Assembly (NCBI RefSeq): GCF_016735585.2
Contig: NZ_JAERSE020000003.1
Span: 310,001-374,000, forward strand
Length of the DNA: 64,000 nucleotides
Source of the DNA: Chryseobacterium tagetis
GTDB taxonomy: Bacteria; Bacteroidota; Bacteroidia; Flavobacteriales; Weeksellaceae
Direction of reading: 5' to 3'
Shown: positions 32,705 to 42,053 of the stretch, piece by piece
How the letters are laid out: the number at the start of each line of letters is the position of its first letter
Position numbering within the stretch: the first letter of the stretch is position 1
Program-made: the position numbers and the translations under genes
Notes under the pieces: model-generated
Seen by the model: the letters and a program-made list of their open reading frames with translations, nothing else
Databases searched by the model: none
Told to the model about the DNA's origin: nothing

Positions 32705-34828
32705 ATGAAACTTTGTATTGCCGAAAAACCCAGTGTTGCCAGAGATATCGCCAAAGTATTAGGCGCAACGACTCCGAAGCAGGGCTATATGGAAGGAAAC
32801 GGCTATTGTGTGACATGGACGTTCGGACATCTTTGCACCCTGAAAGAACCTCACGATTACGGTCCGCAATACAAAGCCTGGAATTTGTTTTTATTACCCA
32901 TTATTCCTAACAACTTTGGAATCAAATTAATACCTAATAAAGGCGTTGAAAACCAATTCAAAGTGATTGAAAGATTAGTCGAAGAATGTGATGAGGTTAT
33001 TAGCTGCGGCGATGCCGGTCAGGAGGGAGAACTGATTCAAAGATGGGTATTGCAGAAAGCAAAATGCAACAAACCAATCCAGCGTTTATGGATTTCGTCT
33101 CTTACCGAAGAAGCGATAAAAGAAGGTTTTGCAAGTTTAAAACCCGCCGAAGATTATAAAAATCTGTATCTCGCAGGAAATGCAAGAGCTATTGGGGATT
33201 GGCTGTTAGGAATCAACGCAACGAGGCTTTTTACGAAAAAATTCGGAGGAAATAAAGCGGTTCTTTCCATCGGTAGAGTGCAGACGCCTACCTTGGCGAT
33301 GCTGGTTCAGCGTCAAAAAGAAATTGATGCCTTTACCACCGAAGAATATTGGGAACTTAAAACCAAATATCGTGACGTTATTTTTAACGCCGCGATCGAC
33401 CGTTTAAAAACTTTAGAACGTGCTGAAAAAGGACTGGAATATCTGAAAGTAAATCCTTTTGAAATTGTTTCTTTTGAAATTAAGGAAGGGAAAGAAAAAA
33501 ATCCGAGGCTTTTCGATTTGACCGGACTTCAGGTGGAAGCCAACAAAAAATATGGGTATTCTGCGGAAAATACCTTGAATTATATTCAAAGTTTATATGA
33601 GAAAAAACACGTGACGTATCCGCGTGTTGATACAACATACCTATCCGAAAGCTTATATCCTAAAATAGAAGGGATTTTGCGAAAAATGTATTTCTATCAG
33701 GATTTAATTTCACCTTTACTGGAAGCACCGATTCCAAAGTCGAAAGCAGTTTTTGATGATACCAAAGTTACCGATCACCATGCGATCATTCCAACTGAAG
33801 TTCCGCCGTCTCAAAATCTGAGCAGGGAAGAAAAGTTAATTTATGACTTGATTGTGAAACGTTTCATTGCTGTTTTCTATCCCGAATGTAAAATCTCAAA
33901 TACTTTAGTAGAAGGAAAAGTAGGAACAATACCTTTCAAAACCAGTGGAAGACAGGTTCTTGAACCGGGTTGGAGAGCCGTTTATGCTAAAGAACCCAAA
34001 GAAGAATCCAACGATAAAGAAAAAGAAAAGGAAGAAGAACAGACGATTCCGGAATTCACGGTTGGAGAAACCGGACCTCATGATCCGATGATTCATCAGG
34101 GAAAAACCTCACCTCCGAAACCTTATACGGAAGCAACGCTTCTTAGGGCCATGGAAACTGCCGGAAAACAGGTGGATGATGAAGAGCTTCGTGAAATGCT
34201 GAAAAATAACGGAATTGGCAGACCTTCAACGCGAGCCAATATTATCGAAACCCTTTTCAAGCGGAAATACATCGAAAAGAAAAGAAAAAACTTAATTGCT
34301 ACCCATACCGGAATTCAGCTGATCGATACTATTGAAGATGAATTGTTGAAAAGCCCTGAACTTACTGGAGAATGGGAATTAAAACTTCGCAAAATTGAAA
34401 AAGGCGAATATGAAGCCAATCAATTCAAAGAAGAACTGATTCAGATGGTCACCGAACTTACTAAAAAAGTAGTGGACGGAAAAGGAAAAGTGATTACTCT
34501 GGAAGAAGAAAAAGTGGAGGTGAAAGAAAAGAAAAAACGGGAACCGGCTGTTAAAAAAGAACTTCAATCCTGGGAAGAAACCAAATGCCCAAAATGTAAG
34601 GAACATCATTTAATGAAAGGAAAAACCGCTGTCGGGTGTTCTGATTTTAAAAACTGTGGCTTTAAGGTGAATTTTGAAATCTTCGGTAAAAAAATATCAG
34701 ATAAACAATTGATGGATTTAGTACTGAAAGGCAAAACATCAAAATTAAAAGGATTCAGTACACATCCTGAAAGTGTGACGGAAGGCGTTTTATCCTTTAA
34801 TGATCAGTTCAGTGTAATTATTCCTTAA
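32705..34828 (+). CDS. topB: DNA topoisomerase III (type IA)
   Basis: 707 residues. The TOPRIM domain starts KLCIAEKPSVARDIAKVLGA with E7 and the DxD-like CGDAGQEGE; the type IA core includes SIGRVQTPTLAML and the active-site Tyr305 in VTYPRVDTTYL, as in TopB/Topo III. A glutamate-rich stretch (about 435-450) and a C-terminal zinc-ribbon-like unit, CPKCKEHHLMKG with later CSDFKNCGF, follow. It relaxes and decatenates single-strand-containing DNA. Both short (about 650) and long Bacteroidota forms exist; this is the long form. It is not next to plasmid-transfer genes, so it is probably the chromosomal copy. Confidence 0.93.
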   Translation: MKLCIAEKPSVARDIAKVLGATTPKQGYMEGNGYCVTWTFGHLCTLKEPHDYGPQYKAWNLFLLPIIPNNFGIKLIPNKGVENQFKVIERLVEECDEVISCGDAGQEGELIQRWVLQKAKCNKPIQRLWISSLTEEAIKEGFASLKPAEDYKNLYLAGNARAIGDWLLGINATRLFTKKFGGNKAVLSIGRVQTPTLAMLVQRQKEIDAFTTEEYWELKTKYRDVIFNAAIDRLKTLERAEKGLEYLKVNPFEIVSFEIKEGKEKNPRLFDLTGLQVEANKKYGYSAENTLNYIQSLYEKKHVTYPRVDTTYLSESLYPKIEGILRKMYFYQDLISPLLEAPIPKSKAVFDDTKVTDHHAIIPTEVPPSQNLSREEKLIYDLIVKRFIAVFYPECKISNTLVEGKVGTIPFKTSGRQVLEPGWRAVYAKEPKEESNDKEKEKEEEQTIPEFTVGETGPHDPMIHQGKTSPPKPYTEATLLRAMETAGKQVDDEELREMLKNNGIGRPSTRANIIETLFKRKYIEKKRKNLIATHTGIQLIDTIEDELLKSPELTGEWELKLRKIEKGEYEANQFKEELIQMVTELTKKVVDGKGKVITLEEEKVEVKEKKKREPAVKKELQSWEETKCPKCKEHHLMKGKTAVGCSDFKNCGFKVNFEIFGKKISDKQLMDLVLKGKTSKLKGFSTHPESVTEGVLSFNDQFSVIIP

Positions 34829-34849
34829 TATCAAAATATATAAAACATA

Positions 34850-34880
34850 AAAAGGAGCGGCTTAAGCTGCTCCTTTTTTT
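34850..34880. terminator. Bidirectional terminator topB / monooxygenase
   Basis: AAAAGGAGCGGC-TTAA-GCTGCTCCTTTTTTT: a symmetric stem between convergent genes (34828 and 34882), with A- and T-tracts on both sides. Confidence 0.85.
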
Positions 34881-34881
34881 A

Positions 34882-36048
34882 TTATTCATGAGGTCCGTTG
34901 AAAAAATTCAGCATATTTTCAAGAGCATTTTCCGCATGCATCAGTTCTCCGTTATCAAGAGACTCTTTAGCAATGAGAGCAGCTCTTTTCCGCATCTGGA
35001 TTTCATAGGCGGAAATAGCTTCCTGTAAAGTTTTGTATTGTTCTGAAGCCAAACATTCACTTAATTCCAGCGCATCCAGCATAGCCATATTCACGCCTTC
35101 TCCGGCAAACGGAGGCATTACATGAGCGGCGTCTCCGATCATCGTTACATTGGATTGAGCTTCCCAAGTCTGATCAAAAGGAATACAGTAAATAGGACGT
35201 GGAATAAACGGTGTTTCTGCATTTTCAAACAACTCAAACCAAATAGAATTCCATTCCGGATAGGTAGATTTGAACCAGTCCAGTATTTGAGCTTTATTAG
35301 AATAGTCTAATCTACTGTTTGCTGCCCAGTTTTCATCCGTTTTCAAGCTTGCGTAAAAACCAATATCACCATTTCCTTTTTGCCCCATCAGGAGATTTTT
35401 CTTGTTTCCGAAAGCCATTATTTTACCACCTTTCAGTAAGGCATTAACTTTTGGAGCATTCTCTTTTGCCTGGAGTATATTTCCTTCAAGCATAGTAATG
35501 CCGGTATAGAAAGCTTTACTATCAGTGATATAGGGACGGATTTTTGAGTTTGCTCCATCGCAGGCAATCACAATATCTGCATAGGCTGTTGTATTGTTTT
35601 TGAAATGTAAAAGCCATCCTTCATTCTGCTTTTCCATAGAAACAAAATGACGGTCCCAAACTACTGTTTCCGGCTGCAGAGATTCCAGTAAGATTTTTCT
35701 TAAGGTTCCACGATCGATTTCCGGACGGAAATGCTGATGTCCGAAATCTTCTTCAGGTTTGCCTTCGTGGTCGCTGAAAAATATTTCCGCATTTTCATTA
35801 ACGATAAGCTCTCTGTCGGCTCCTACAAGATAATTCTGTTTGAATTCTTCCAGCAGATCAGCTTTACGGATTGCAGCCAATCCTGAGTTATCATGAAGAT
35901 CGAGAGGAGCTCCTTGAACGCGGGCATTTTTATTAAGATCCCTTTCAAATACTTTTACATCGGCACCTTTTAATTGTAACAGTCTTGCTAATGTTAATCC
36001 TCCGGGACCACCACCAACAATGGCAATTGATTTATTATTGATAAGCAT
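34882..36048 (-). CDS. TetX-like FAD-dependent monooxygenase
   Basis: 388 residues, the same length as Tet(X). It shows the FAD motif AIVGGGPGGLTLARLLQLKG, the LDLHDNSG and RPEIDRGTLR segments, and MIGDAAHVMPPFAGEGVNMA, which parallel Tet(X) closely. From memory of Tet(X2), the tetracycline-contacting Gln192, Arg213 and His234 align here with Glu, Lys and Gly, so tetracycline oxidation is doubtful; another aromatic or polyketide substrate is more likely. It is co-transcribed with the AraC regulator whose stop lies 24 bases upstream. Flavobacteria are a known reservoir of such genes. Confidence 0.88.
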   Translation of the reverse strand: MLINNKSIAIVGGGPGGLTLARLLQLKGADVKVFERDLNKNARVQGAPLDLHDNSGLAAIRKADLLEEFKQNYLVGADRELIVNENAEIFFSDHEGKPEEDFGHQHFRPEIDRGTLRKILLESLQPETVVWDRHFVSMEKQNEGWLLHFKNNTTAYADIVIACDGANSKIRPYITDSKAFYTGITMLEGNILQAKENAPKVNALLKGGKIMAFGNKKNLLMGQKGNGDIGFYASLKTDENWAANSRLDYSNKAQILDWFKSTYPEWNSIWFELFENAETPFIPRPIYCIPFDQTWEAQSNVTMIGDAAHVMPPFAGEGVNMAMLDALELSECLASEQYKTLQEAISAYEIQMRKRAALIAKESLDNGELMHAENALENMLNFFNGPHE

Positions 36049-36072
36049 AATTTTAAATTTTATGCTGCAAAA

Positions 36073-36825
36073 TTATGACGTATGATAGACTAAAAATTGT
36101 AAAAAACGGTCGTTTTGATTTTTAAAAAGTTCTTTGGGAGAAACGCCGGAGAGTTTTTTGATCTCTTTGATGAAATGAGACTGATCGGTAAAATTAAGCT
36201 GTGGAAAAAGATTTCCGTCTTTAATATGATGAAGAGAAGCCTGAAAACGTAAAATTTTACAGTAATACTTTAACGAGATTCCCAATTGTTTGTTGAAATA
36301 CCGGTTGATCTGGCGTTCACTCCAAAAGATTTGTTCTGAAAGATCTTTAACGGTGATTTCTCCGTGAGTCGAAAAAATAAGCTCAAATAATTTGCGCTTT
36401 CGTTCGTCAATCTCTTCAGGCAATAAGGATTTAATTTTTTGAGAAGCTTTTTCACAGAATTGTTCAAAATCGTTCAGATCAGCCATACTGAAATCCCAGA
36501 AATTATCGGGTAATTCTTTTCCACTGTTCACAAACTCTGCAATGGACTGATGAAGAATATATTCCAACGCAAGCGGATTGAAACTAATCGCAAAAAAAGT
36601 GGAAAACTCGGTTTCAGGCATCGTTTTGGGTTGGGTCTCCAATCCCATCAAAACAATTTGAAATTGATTATCGGTGGTTTTACAGAAAAGCAGGTCGATT
36701 TTCCCATTGGGAATGATTACACCTTCCTTAAAGGTTGCCAGATTTTGCAGCGAAGAATAACCATACACAAAATCGGTAAGGGATTTTTCAGGTTTAATGA
36801 ATTGATAGATTAATTCGTTGCTCAT
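36073..36825 (-). CDS. AraC-family regulator (DUF6597-type sensor)
   Basis: 250 residues. The N-terminal 130 residues are a DUF6597-like sensor (EKSLTDFVYGYSSLQ, VIIPNGKIDLLFCKT); the C-terminal HTH_18 region contains ITVKDLSEQIFWSERQINRY and FTDQSHFIKEIKKLSGVSPK. This is the same class as the relic at 3875-4053. It lies first in a two-gene unit with the TetX-like monooxygenase, 24 bases apart, and is the natural local regulator of it. The effector is unknown. Confidence 0.9.
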   Translation of the reverse strand: MSNELIYQFIKPEKSLTDFVYGYSSLQNLATFKEGVIIPNGKIDLLFCKTTDNQFQIVLMGLETQPKTMPETEFSTFFAISFNPLALEYILHQSIAEFVNSGKELPDNFWDFSMADLNDFEQFCEKASQKIKSLLPEEIDERKRKLFELIFSTHGEITVKDLSEQIFWSERQINRYFNKQLGISLKYYCKILRFQASLHHIKDGNLFPQLNFTDQSHFIKEIKKLSGVSPKELFKNQNDRFLQFLVYHTS

Positions 36826-36934
36826 GCTTTGTCTGTGACCTGTTTCAGTAGAACGAATTTACAGTTTTCTTATTTTTATATATGAATATTAACAGAAAAA
36901 TTTCACATATATATACTACGTTATTAATAATAAA

Positions 36935-37804
36935 TCAGCTCACCTTAAATTTCTTCGGAGATTTCCCGGTGATCTGAGTAAATTTTCTATAGAAATATTC
37001 AAGCGTGTTAAATCCGGATTCAAAACAGATATTTTTAATGTCAATTTCTGGATTATTGATCAGAAGCTGTTTTGCGTGTTCTATCCTTAGCTCAATAATA
37101 TATTCAACAGGAGTACAGTTATAAGTGTTTTTAAATTTTTTGAAAAGATTGGCCTCGCTCATTCCTGCAACCGATGCGAGTTTTTTTATGGTAATAGGTT
37201 CTCTGTAATTTTGCTTTATAAAATGAACAACTTCCTGAAGACCATGCTGTATATTTTCTGTTTTATTGGGGTGAAGAAGCAGATGTTTGGCATTGGTTTT
37301 CATCAGTTCATAGATCAGTTCTTTAAGACTAAGGCTCAAAAGAAAATCTGAAGTTCCGCTCAATGTATCATCTATTCTTCGGTTGTAAAGATTGGTTAAG
37401 CTTCTCCACAAAGATTCGTCGGAACTCACAAATTTTTTCACAGCATTCTCTTTCATCATAATTCCTGTTTTATCCCAATCGGGATGCCAGTTGTCGATGA
37501 CCTCGGAAAAAACGTTATCAATATATTCCTGTTCTATATTTAAAACCAGACATTTCGTCGGTTCCTGAAATACGGGATGAATATCTATACTTAATTCCTT
37601 GTTACAGGGCGGGATGAATACACTTCTCTCGTTAAACTCAAACGTCTCTTCTTCACTGCGAATGATCTTATTACCGCTTAACATTAATGTGATGACGGGT
37701 TTCTCGAAATAGAAAGGGAAATCATGACATACTACATTCGTTTCAAATACATTCAATTCTCCAAAAGGAATGCTTAAAACTGTTCTTTCTTCGATCTTTT
37801 CCAT
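36935..37804 (-). CDS. AraC-family regulator divergent from the ALDH/GMC operon
   Basis: 289 residues with an AraC_N-type sensor (VCHDFPFYFEKPVITLML, RSVFIPPCNKELSI) and a C-terminal double HTH (ITIKKLASVAGMSEANLFKK, then IKNICFESGFNTLEYFYRKF). It is read away from the aldehyde dehydrogenase gene across 103 bases, the classical arrangement for an AraC activator and its target. It probably senses an alcohol, aldehyde or related metabolite handled by the ALDH and GMC enzymes. No clear operator repeat was found by eye. Confidence 0.9.
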   Translation of the reverse strand: MEKIEERTVLSIPFGELNVFETNVVCHDFPFYFEKPVITLMLSGNKIIRSEEETFEFNERSVFIPPCNKELSIDIHPVFQEPTKCLVLNIEQEYIDNVFSEVIDNWHPDWDKTGIMMKENAVKKFVSSDESLWRSLTNLYNRRIDDTLSGTSDFLLSLSLKELIYELMKTNAKHLLLHPNKTENIQHGLQEVVHFIKQNYREPITIKKLASVAGMSEANLFKKFKNTYNCTPVEYIIELRIEHAKQLLINNPEIDIKNICFESGFNTLEYFYRKFTQITGKSPKKFKVS

Positions 37805-37907
37805 TATAGCATAGAGTTTAGGTTAAAAAAAATAGAGAATAAGTAAATGATTTATATCATGTTTTTGTCATTTTCGAGCTATGTAAAATACAAAATAATT
37901 TAAAACA

Positions 37908-39314
37908 ATGGAAAATACATCATTTGTAAAAGAAAGCACTGCCGAAGATACCGGATTTTTATCGCTAAACCCCTCTACTTTAGAGGTTATCGGTAAAGTG
38001 AACAATACCTCAAAAGAAGAAATAAACGCTATCATAAACAAAGCAAAAGTTGCCCAAAAACTATGGTCGGCAAGACCGGATTCAGAAAGAAAGAAGATTT
38101 TATTGAAAGTTGCAGACGCTTTACAGCAAAACTCCCAACAATTGGCAGGATGGATTACGCGGGAACAGGGAAAACCATTAAGCGGACCGGGCTCAAATTT
38201 TGAAATGCAGGCTTGCGTTGGCTGGACTCAGGTTCCTGCCTCGTTGGATTTACCGGAAGAAATTGTTTTTGAAGATGAAACCAGAAAAGATGTTTTATAC
38301 AGAAAACCAATCGGAGTGGTGGCTGCAATTGCTCCGTGGAACTGGCCTTTAATGATCGCAATATGGCAGATTATTCCGTCTTTGAGAATGGGAAATACAG
38401 TCATCCTGAAACCTTCAGAATATACAACGTTCTCTACGTTGGAAATGATTAAAGTAATTAACTCTGTGCTTCCCGAAGATGTTTTACAGGTGGTTACCGG
38501 AAGAGGAGAAGTGGGTTCATACCTTACAGCACACCCTGAAATCGGGAAAATTATGTTTACTGGATCGATCGCAACAGGAAAAAAAGTAATCGAAGCATCT
38601 TCCAAAAATATGGCTAGATTAACATTGGAATGTGGCGGAAATGATGCCGGAATTATTTTACCGGGACTTGATCTTACTAAACATATTGAGAATATTTTCT
38701 GGGGAGCATTTCTTAATATGGGACAAACCTGTGCCTGCTTAAAAAGATTATATGTTCATGAAGATGACTACGAAAAAGTAGCTAAAGCTTTAGCGGACTA
38801 TTCTTCTAATATTCCGATGGGGGATGGAGCAAACGAAGCGAATGTTTTAGGGCCTATTCAAAATAAAATGCAGTTTGATAAAATTCAGGATCTGATCGCT
38901 GATTCCGAAAATGTAGGTGCGGATTTCTTATTTACAGGTCAGAAACCAGATTCAGAAGGGTATTTCATTCCTGTTACTCTTATCGGAAATGTGGATAACG
39001 GAAACAGAATTGTGGATGAAGAGCAGTTCGGACCGGTTTTACCGATCATCAAATATAAAACAATTGAAGAAGCCATAGCAAAAGCAAACGATTCGGAAAA
39101 CGGTTTGGGAGCTTCAGTCTGGAGTGACAATGTAACAGAAGCTGAAAAAGTTGCCGGTCAGCTGGAAGCAGGAACAGTATGGATCAATCAGCATGGAGCG
39201 ATCAATCCTTTTGTACCGTTTGGAGGCGCAAAACAATCCGGTTACGGAGTGGAATTCGGGATAGAAGGATTAAAAGCGATGACTGTTCCAAAAGTAATCA
39301 GCATTAAAAAGTAG
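37908..39314 (+). CDS. NAD(P)-dependent aldehyde dehydrogenase
   Basis: 468 residues of the classical ALDH superfamily. Motifs: oxyanion Asn in IAPWNWPLMI, coenzyme-binding FTGSIATGKK, general base Glu in LTLECGGNDAG and catalytic Cys in NMGQTCACLK (with a second Cys two residues on). The subgroup resembles betaine-aldehyde/aldA-like enzymes. It lies 21 bases before the GMC oxidoreductase, so the pair would oxidise an alcohol to aldehyde and then to acid. The substrate is not fixed: choline to betaine is one option, a generic alcohol another. Confidence 0.93.
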   Translation: MENTSFVKESTAEDTGFLSLNPSTLEVIGKVNNTSKEEINAIINKAKVAQKLWSARPDSERKKILLKVADALQQNSQQLAGWITREQGKPLSGPGSNFEMQACVGWTQVPASLDLPEEIVFEDETRKDVLYRKPIGVVAAIAPWNWPLMIAIWQIIPSLRMGNTVILKPSEYTTFSTLEMIKVINSVLPEDVLQVVTGRGEVGSYLTAHPEIGKIMFTGSIATGKKVIEASSKNMARLTLECGGNDAGIILPGLDLTKHIENIFWGAFLNMGQTCACLKRLYVHEDDYEKVAKALADYSSNIPMGDGANEANVLGPIQNKMQFDKIQDLIADSENVGADFLFTGQKPDSEGYFIPVTLIGNVDNGNRIVDEEQFGPVLPIIKYKTIEEAIAKANDSENGLGASVWSDNVTEAEKVAGQLEAGTVWINQHGAINPFVPFGGAKQSGYGVEFGIEGLKAMTVPKVISIKK

Positions 39315-39335
39315 AACAATACAAATTAAAACTAT

Positions 39336-40886
39336 ATGAAATACGATTTTATCATTGTCGGATCAGGTTCGGCAGGTGCAGTAATTGCTAATAGATTAAG
39401 CGAAAACTCAACTATAAATGTACTTCTTTTAGAAGCAGGTTCAGAAGACAATATTCCCGAAGTTCATGCACAGGCAGGTTGGCCTGCAATATGGAATACG
39501 GAGAGAGACTGGGCATATCACACAGTTCCTCAGGAAAGTGGTGGAAACAATGCAAGATATTGGCCGAGAGGAAAAACATTGGGCGGTTCAAGTTCCATCA
39601 ACGGAATGATTTACATCAGAGGTCACAGACAGGATTACGATCATTGGGCGTATAACGGATGTGTAGGTTGGGACTGGGAAAATGTTTTGCCTTATTTCAA
39701 AAAGTCCGAAACACACGAAAATGGTGAAGATGAAACTCACGGAGGAAACGGACCTCTTTTTGTGAGCCGTATCAAAACTCCGAATCCAATTTCTATAAGC
39801 GCTCTTAAAGCCTGTACAGAATTAGGATTTCCTGAAACGGATGATTTTAATAAAGAAATTTGGGGATCAGGTTTAAACCATCTTACAGTTGGTAAGGACG
39901 GAAAAAGATGTTCTACCGCAAAAGCTTTTTTAGACCCTGTAAAATCGAGAGAAAATTTGGAAATTCATACCAACGCACTAGCTCAGAAGTTACTTTTTGA
40001 AGGTGATCGATGTGTTGGGGTTTTATATTTAAAAAACGGAGAATTAGTAGAAGCAAGAGCCGATAAAGAAGTGATTGTTTCCTGCGGAACGATAGAATCT
40101 GCGAAACTTCTGATGCTTTCAGGGATTGGAGATAAAAATGAGCTCGAATCTGTCGGTATTTCTGTTGTAAAAGACCTGAAAGGAGTGGGTAAAAATCTTC
40201 AGGATCATCTTTTGACCAGTGTTATTTTTAAAGCTAAAAAAGAAATTCCGGCTCCGGAAGCCAATCTTTTGGAAGCACAATTATTCTGGAAAAGTAAAAA
40301 AGAAATGGTTTTTCCGGACCTGCAGCCTTTGTTTATGGGGCTTCCGTATTACAGTCCCGGTTTTACAGGTCCTGAAAATGCGTTCACTTTCTGTGCCGGA
40401 TTTATCCGTCCTGCAAGTCGTGGGTATATCAGATTAACTTCGTCAGATCCGTCAGTTTCACCGGAAATAGATCCAAAATATCTTTCTGAAGAATCTGATC
40501 TGGAAGCATTGTACAGATGTGTTGAAATCTGCCGTGAAATGGGAAGAACCGAAGCCATGAAAGAATGGAATGACGGTGAAATTTATCCGGGAGAAGGCAA
40601 AACCAAAGAAGAAGTCTTAGATTATATTAAAAAATCCTGCTCAACCTATCATCACATGACAGGAACCTGCAAAATGGGAATCGACAGCCATTCAGTTGTT
40701 GACCCGAGACTAAAAGTTTACGGAATCAAAGGATTGCGTGTTGCGGATGCTTCCATTATGCCGGATGTGGTTTCAGGAAATACCAATGCTCCGACCATTA
40801 TGATTGGGGAAAAAGCTGCTGATATGATCAAAGAAGATCATGAAATTAAACAGGCAAGTTCCTCAAAAAATATGTCATTGGCGTAA
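39336..40886 (+). CDS. GMC-family FAD oxidoreductase (choline/alcohol dehydrogenase-like)
   Basis: 516 residues. FAD-binding GxGxxG in [23 protein letters not shown] signature 1 around [19 protein letters not shown], signature 2 in [15 protein letters not shown], and the C-terminal active-site segment [13 protein letters not shown] with [20 protein letters not shown]. The layout matches choline dehydrogenase (BetA) and alcohol dehydrogenase (AlkJ). With the preceding ALDH it forms a two-step oxidation module under the divergent AraC. BetA is possible, but no BetI or choline transporter is nearby, so I leave the symbol empty. Confidence 0.92.
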   Translation: MKYDFIIVGSGSAGAVIANRLSENSTINVLLLEAGSEDNIPEVHAQAGWPAIWNTERDWAYHTVPQESGGNNARYWPRGKTLGGSSSINGMIYIRGHRQDYDHWAYNGCVGWDWENVLPYFKKSETHENGEDETHGGNGPLFVSRIKTPNPISISALKACTELGFPETDDFNKEIWGSGLNHLTVGKDGKRCSTAKAFLDPVKSRENLEIHTNALAQKLLFEGDRCVGVLYLKNGELVEARADKEVIVSCGTIESAKLLMLSGIGDKNELESVGISVVKDLKGVGKNLQDHLLTSVIFKAKKEIPAPEANLLEAQLFWKSKKEMVFPDLQPLFMGLPYYSPGFTGPENAFTFCAGFIRPASRGYIRLTSSDPSVSPEIDPKYLSEESDLEALYRCVEICREMGRTEAMKEWNDGEIYPGEGKTKEEVLDYIKKSCSTYHHMTGTCKMGIDSHSVVDPRLKVYGIKGLRVADASIMPDVVSGNTNAPTIMIGEKAADMIKEDHEIKQASSSKNMSLA

Positions 40887-40990
40887 CATTGCTTCAATTA
40901 ATGTAAAAGAAAGTTCAGAAATTCAAAAGTTATCTCATGAAAATGAGGTAACTTTTTTATCTTTAATTCAAATAAAAACTTTGCAGGGCT

Positions 40991-40998
40991 TACCTTTG
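40991..40998 (+). promoter_or_regulatory. -7 element that sets the thioesterase start
   Basis: TACCTTTG matches TAnnTTTG and ends 15 bases before ATG 41014. The longer frame from 40840 would overlap the GMC gene and precede this promoter. Confidence 0.5.
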
Positions 40999-41013
40999 CA
41001 GCAAACAGAATAT

Positions 41014-41436
41014 ATGACTCCGGAAAAAAGAAAACTCATTACAGACAGCTTCAGCCGCTCCGAAACCCTGAAATTTTACAAAGCAGAATTATTGGCGGTA
41101 GAAACCGATTATATTTCCATCAAAATTCCAAAAATGGAAATGATGACCAGAAAAGCAGGAATGTTCAATGGTGCGATGATCGCTTCTTTGGTAGATGTTT
41201 CTTCGGGATATGCTGCTGTAAGTCATTATGCAGAAGACTGCTATGTGGTGACGGTTGAGCTGAAGGTCAATTATTTAAGACCGGCGATAGGAGATGCACT
41301 GGTTTCAAAATCTTATGTGATAAAAGGAGGAGGAAAGATAAGTGTGGTAAGAACAGAAATTTATGTTGTAGATGAAAACGGGGAAAATGAAAGCCATGCA
41401 GCGACTTCATTGGTAACCATGATGAAGATAAAATAA
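41014..41436 (+). CDS. PaaI-type hotdog-fold thioesterase
   Basis: About 140 residues from ATG 41014. The hotdog fold is seen in MFNGAMIASLVDVSSGYAAV (helix with the catalytic Asp region), YCVVTVELKVNYLRPAIGD-like strand order (here YVVTVELKVNYLRPAIGD) and VVRTEIYVVDENG. Members hydrolyse acyl-CoA thioesters, often aromatic or short-chain. It follows the GMC oxidoreductase but has its own promoter motif, so linkage to that operon is loose. Relatives are 130-150 residues long, supporting the shorter start. Confidence 0.85.
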   Translation: MTPEKRKLITDSFSRSETLKFYKAELLAVETDYISIKIPKMEMMTRKAGMFNGAMIASLVDVSSGYAAVSHYAEDCYVVTVELKVNYLRPAIGDALVSKSYVIKGGGKISVVRTEIYVVDENGENESHAATSLVTMMKIK

Positions 41437-41514
41437 ACAGGATAAAACTTTTTCACATGAAAATGGAATGAGTTTTGTTCGGTGGTTACTACGAATAATA
41501 AAAAAATAAATAAC

Positions 41515-41859
41515 ATGAACTTAATTATCCGATTACTGATCACTGCAATTGTAGCATATCTTTTAACGAAAATTTTGCCGGGAGTACATTTTGAAGGATT
41601 CAGTACAGCGATTATTTTTGCCATCGTTCTGGGCGTTCTGAATGTAATTGTAAAACCGATATTAAGCTTATTCGGATTACCACTTACCATTATTACGCTG
41701 GGATTCTTTGCCTTAGTAATCAATGCTTTAATTATTTTGATCGCAGATTATTTTATTGATAGTATGGAAATCAATGGTTTCTGGTGGGCGTTTATTTTCA
41801 GTATTTTGCTGTCTATTATTACCTCTTTGGCCAATTCTATCTTTTCAGATGGAGATTAA
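41515..41859 (+). CDS. Phage-holin-4-type (DUF/PF04020) small membrane protein
   Basis: About 114 residues with four hydrophobic segments. The diagnostic pattern is IVLGVLNVIVKPILSLFGLPLTIITLGFFALVINALIILIAD, split here by family convention; the stretch VKPILSLFGLPLTIITLG is typical of the family named phage holin family 4 (superfamily IV). Despite the name, most are chromosomal, unlinked to phage lysis. Function unknown. ATG 41515 is chosen over 41482 because it starts directly before the first membrane segment. Confidence 0.88.
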   Translation: MNLIIRLLITAIVAYLLTKILPGVHFEGFSTAIIFAIVLGVLNVIVKPILSLFGLPLTIITLGFFALVINALIILIADYFIDSMEINGFWWAFIFSILLSIITSLANSIFSDGD

Positions 41860-41887
41860 TGAAAAATCTCTTTAATAATACAAGTAT

Positions 41888-41922
41888 AATCCGTCAGTTT
41901 TTAATTGGCGGATTTTCTTTTT
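41888..41922 (+). terminator. Terminator after the holin-like gene
   Basis: AATCCGTCA (41888-41896) pairs with TTGGCGGATT (41905-41914), followed by TTCTTTTT. It lies 29 bases after the stop. Confidence 0.75.
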
Positions 41923-41975
41923 AAAACACAAATAACTTAAATGTTAATTCTTTCGTTCATTTTTATTTTAAATAT

Positions 41976-41983
41976 TAACTTTG
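41976..41983 (+). promoter_or_regulatory. -7 element before the S9 peptidase
   Basis: TAACTTTG matches TAnnTTTG and lies 70 bases before ATG 42054, giving a leader of about 60 bases. No clear -33 TTG at standard spacing. Confidence 0.45.
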
Positions 41984-42053
41984 GCAATCTTTGAATTTAG
42001 GATGGTGAAGTCTTATCAGATTTTACAGATCCGCTAAAAATGAATATCAGAAT

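Noticed and set aside
32677..32910. Plus-strand frame overlapping the start of topB
   Set aside because: Shadow frame of topB; the TOPRIM motif is in the other frame.
34882..36048. Calling the monooxygenase tet(X)
   Set aside because: Overall match is good but the remembered tetracycline-contact residues are not conserved, so only TetX-like is justified.
40840..41013. Longer N-terminus for the thioesterase
   Set aside because: It would overlap the GMC gene and precede a TACCTTTG promoter; family length fits the ATG at 41014.
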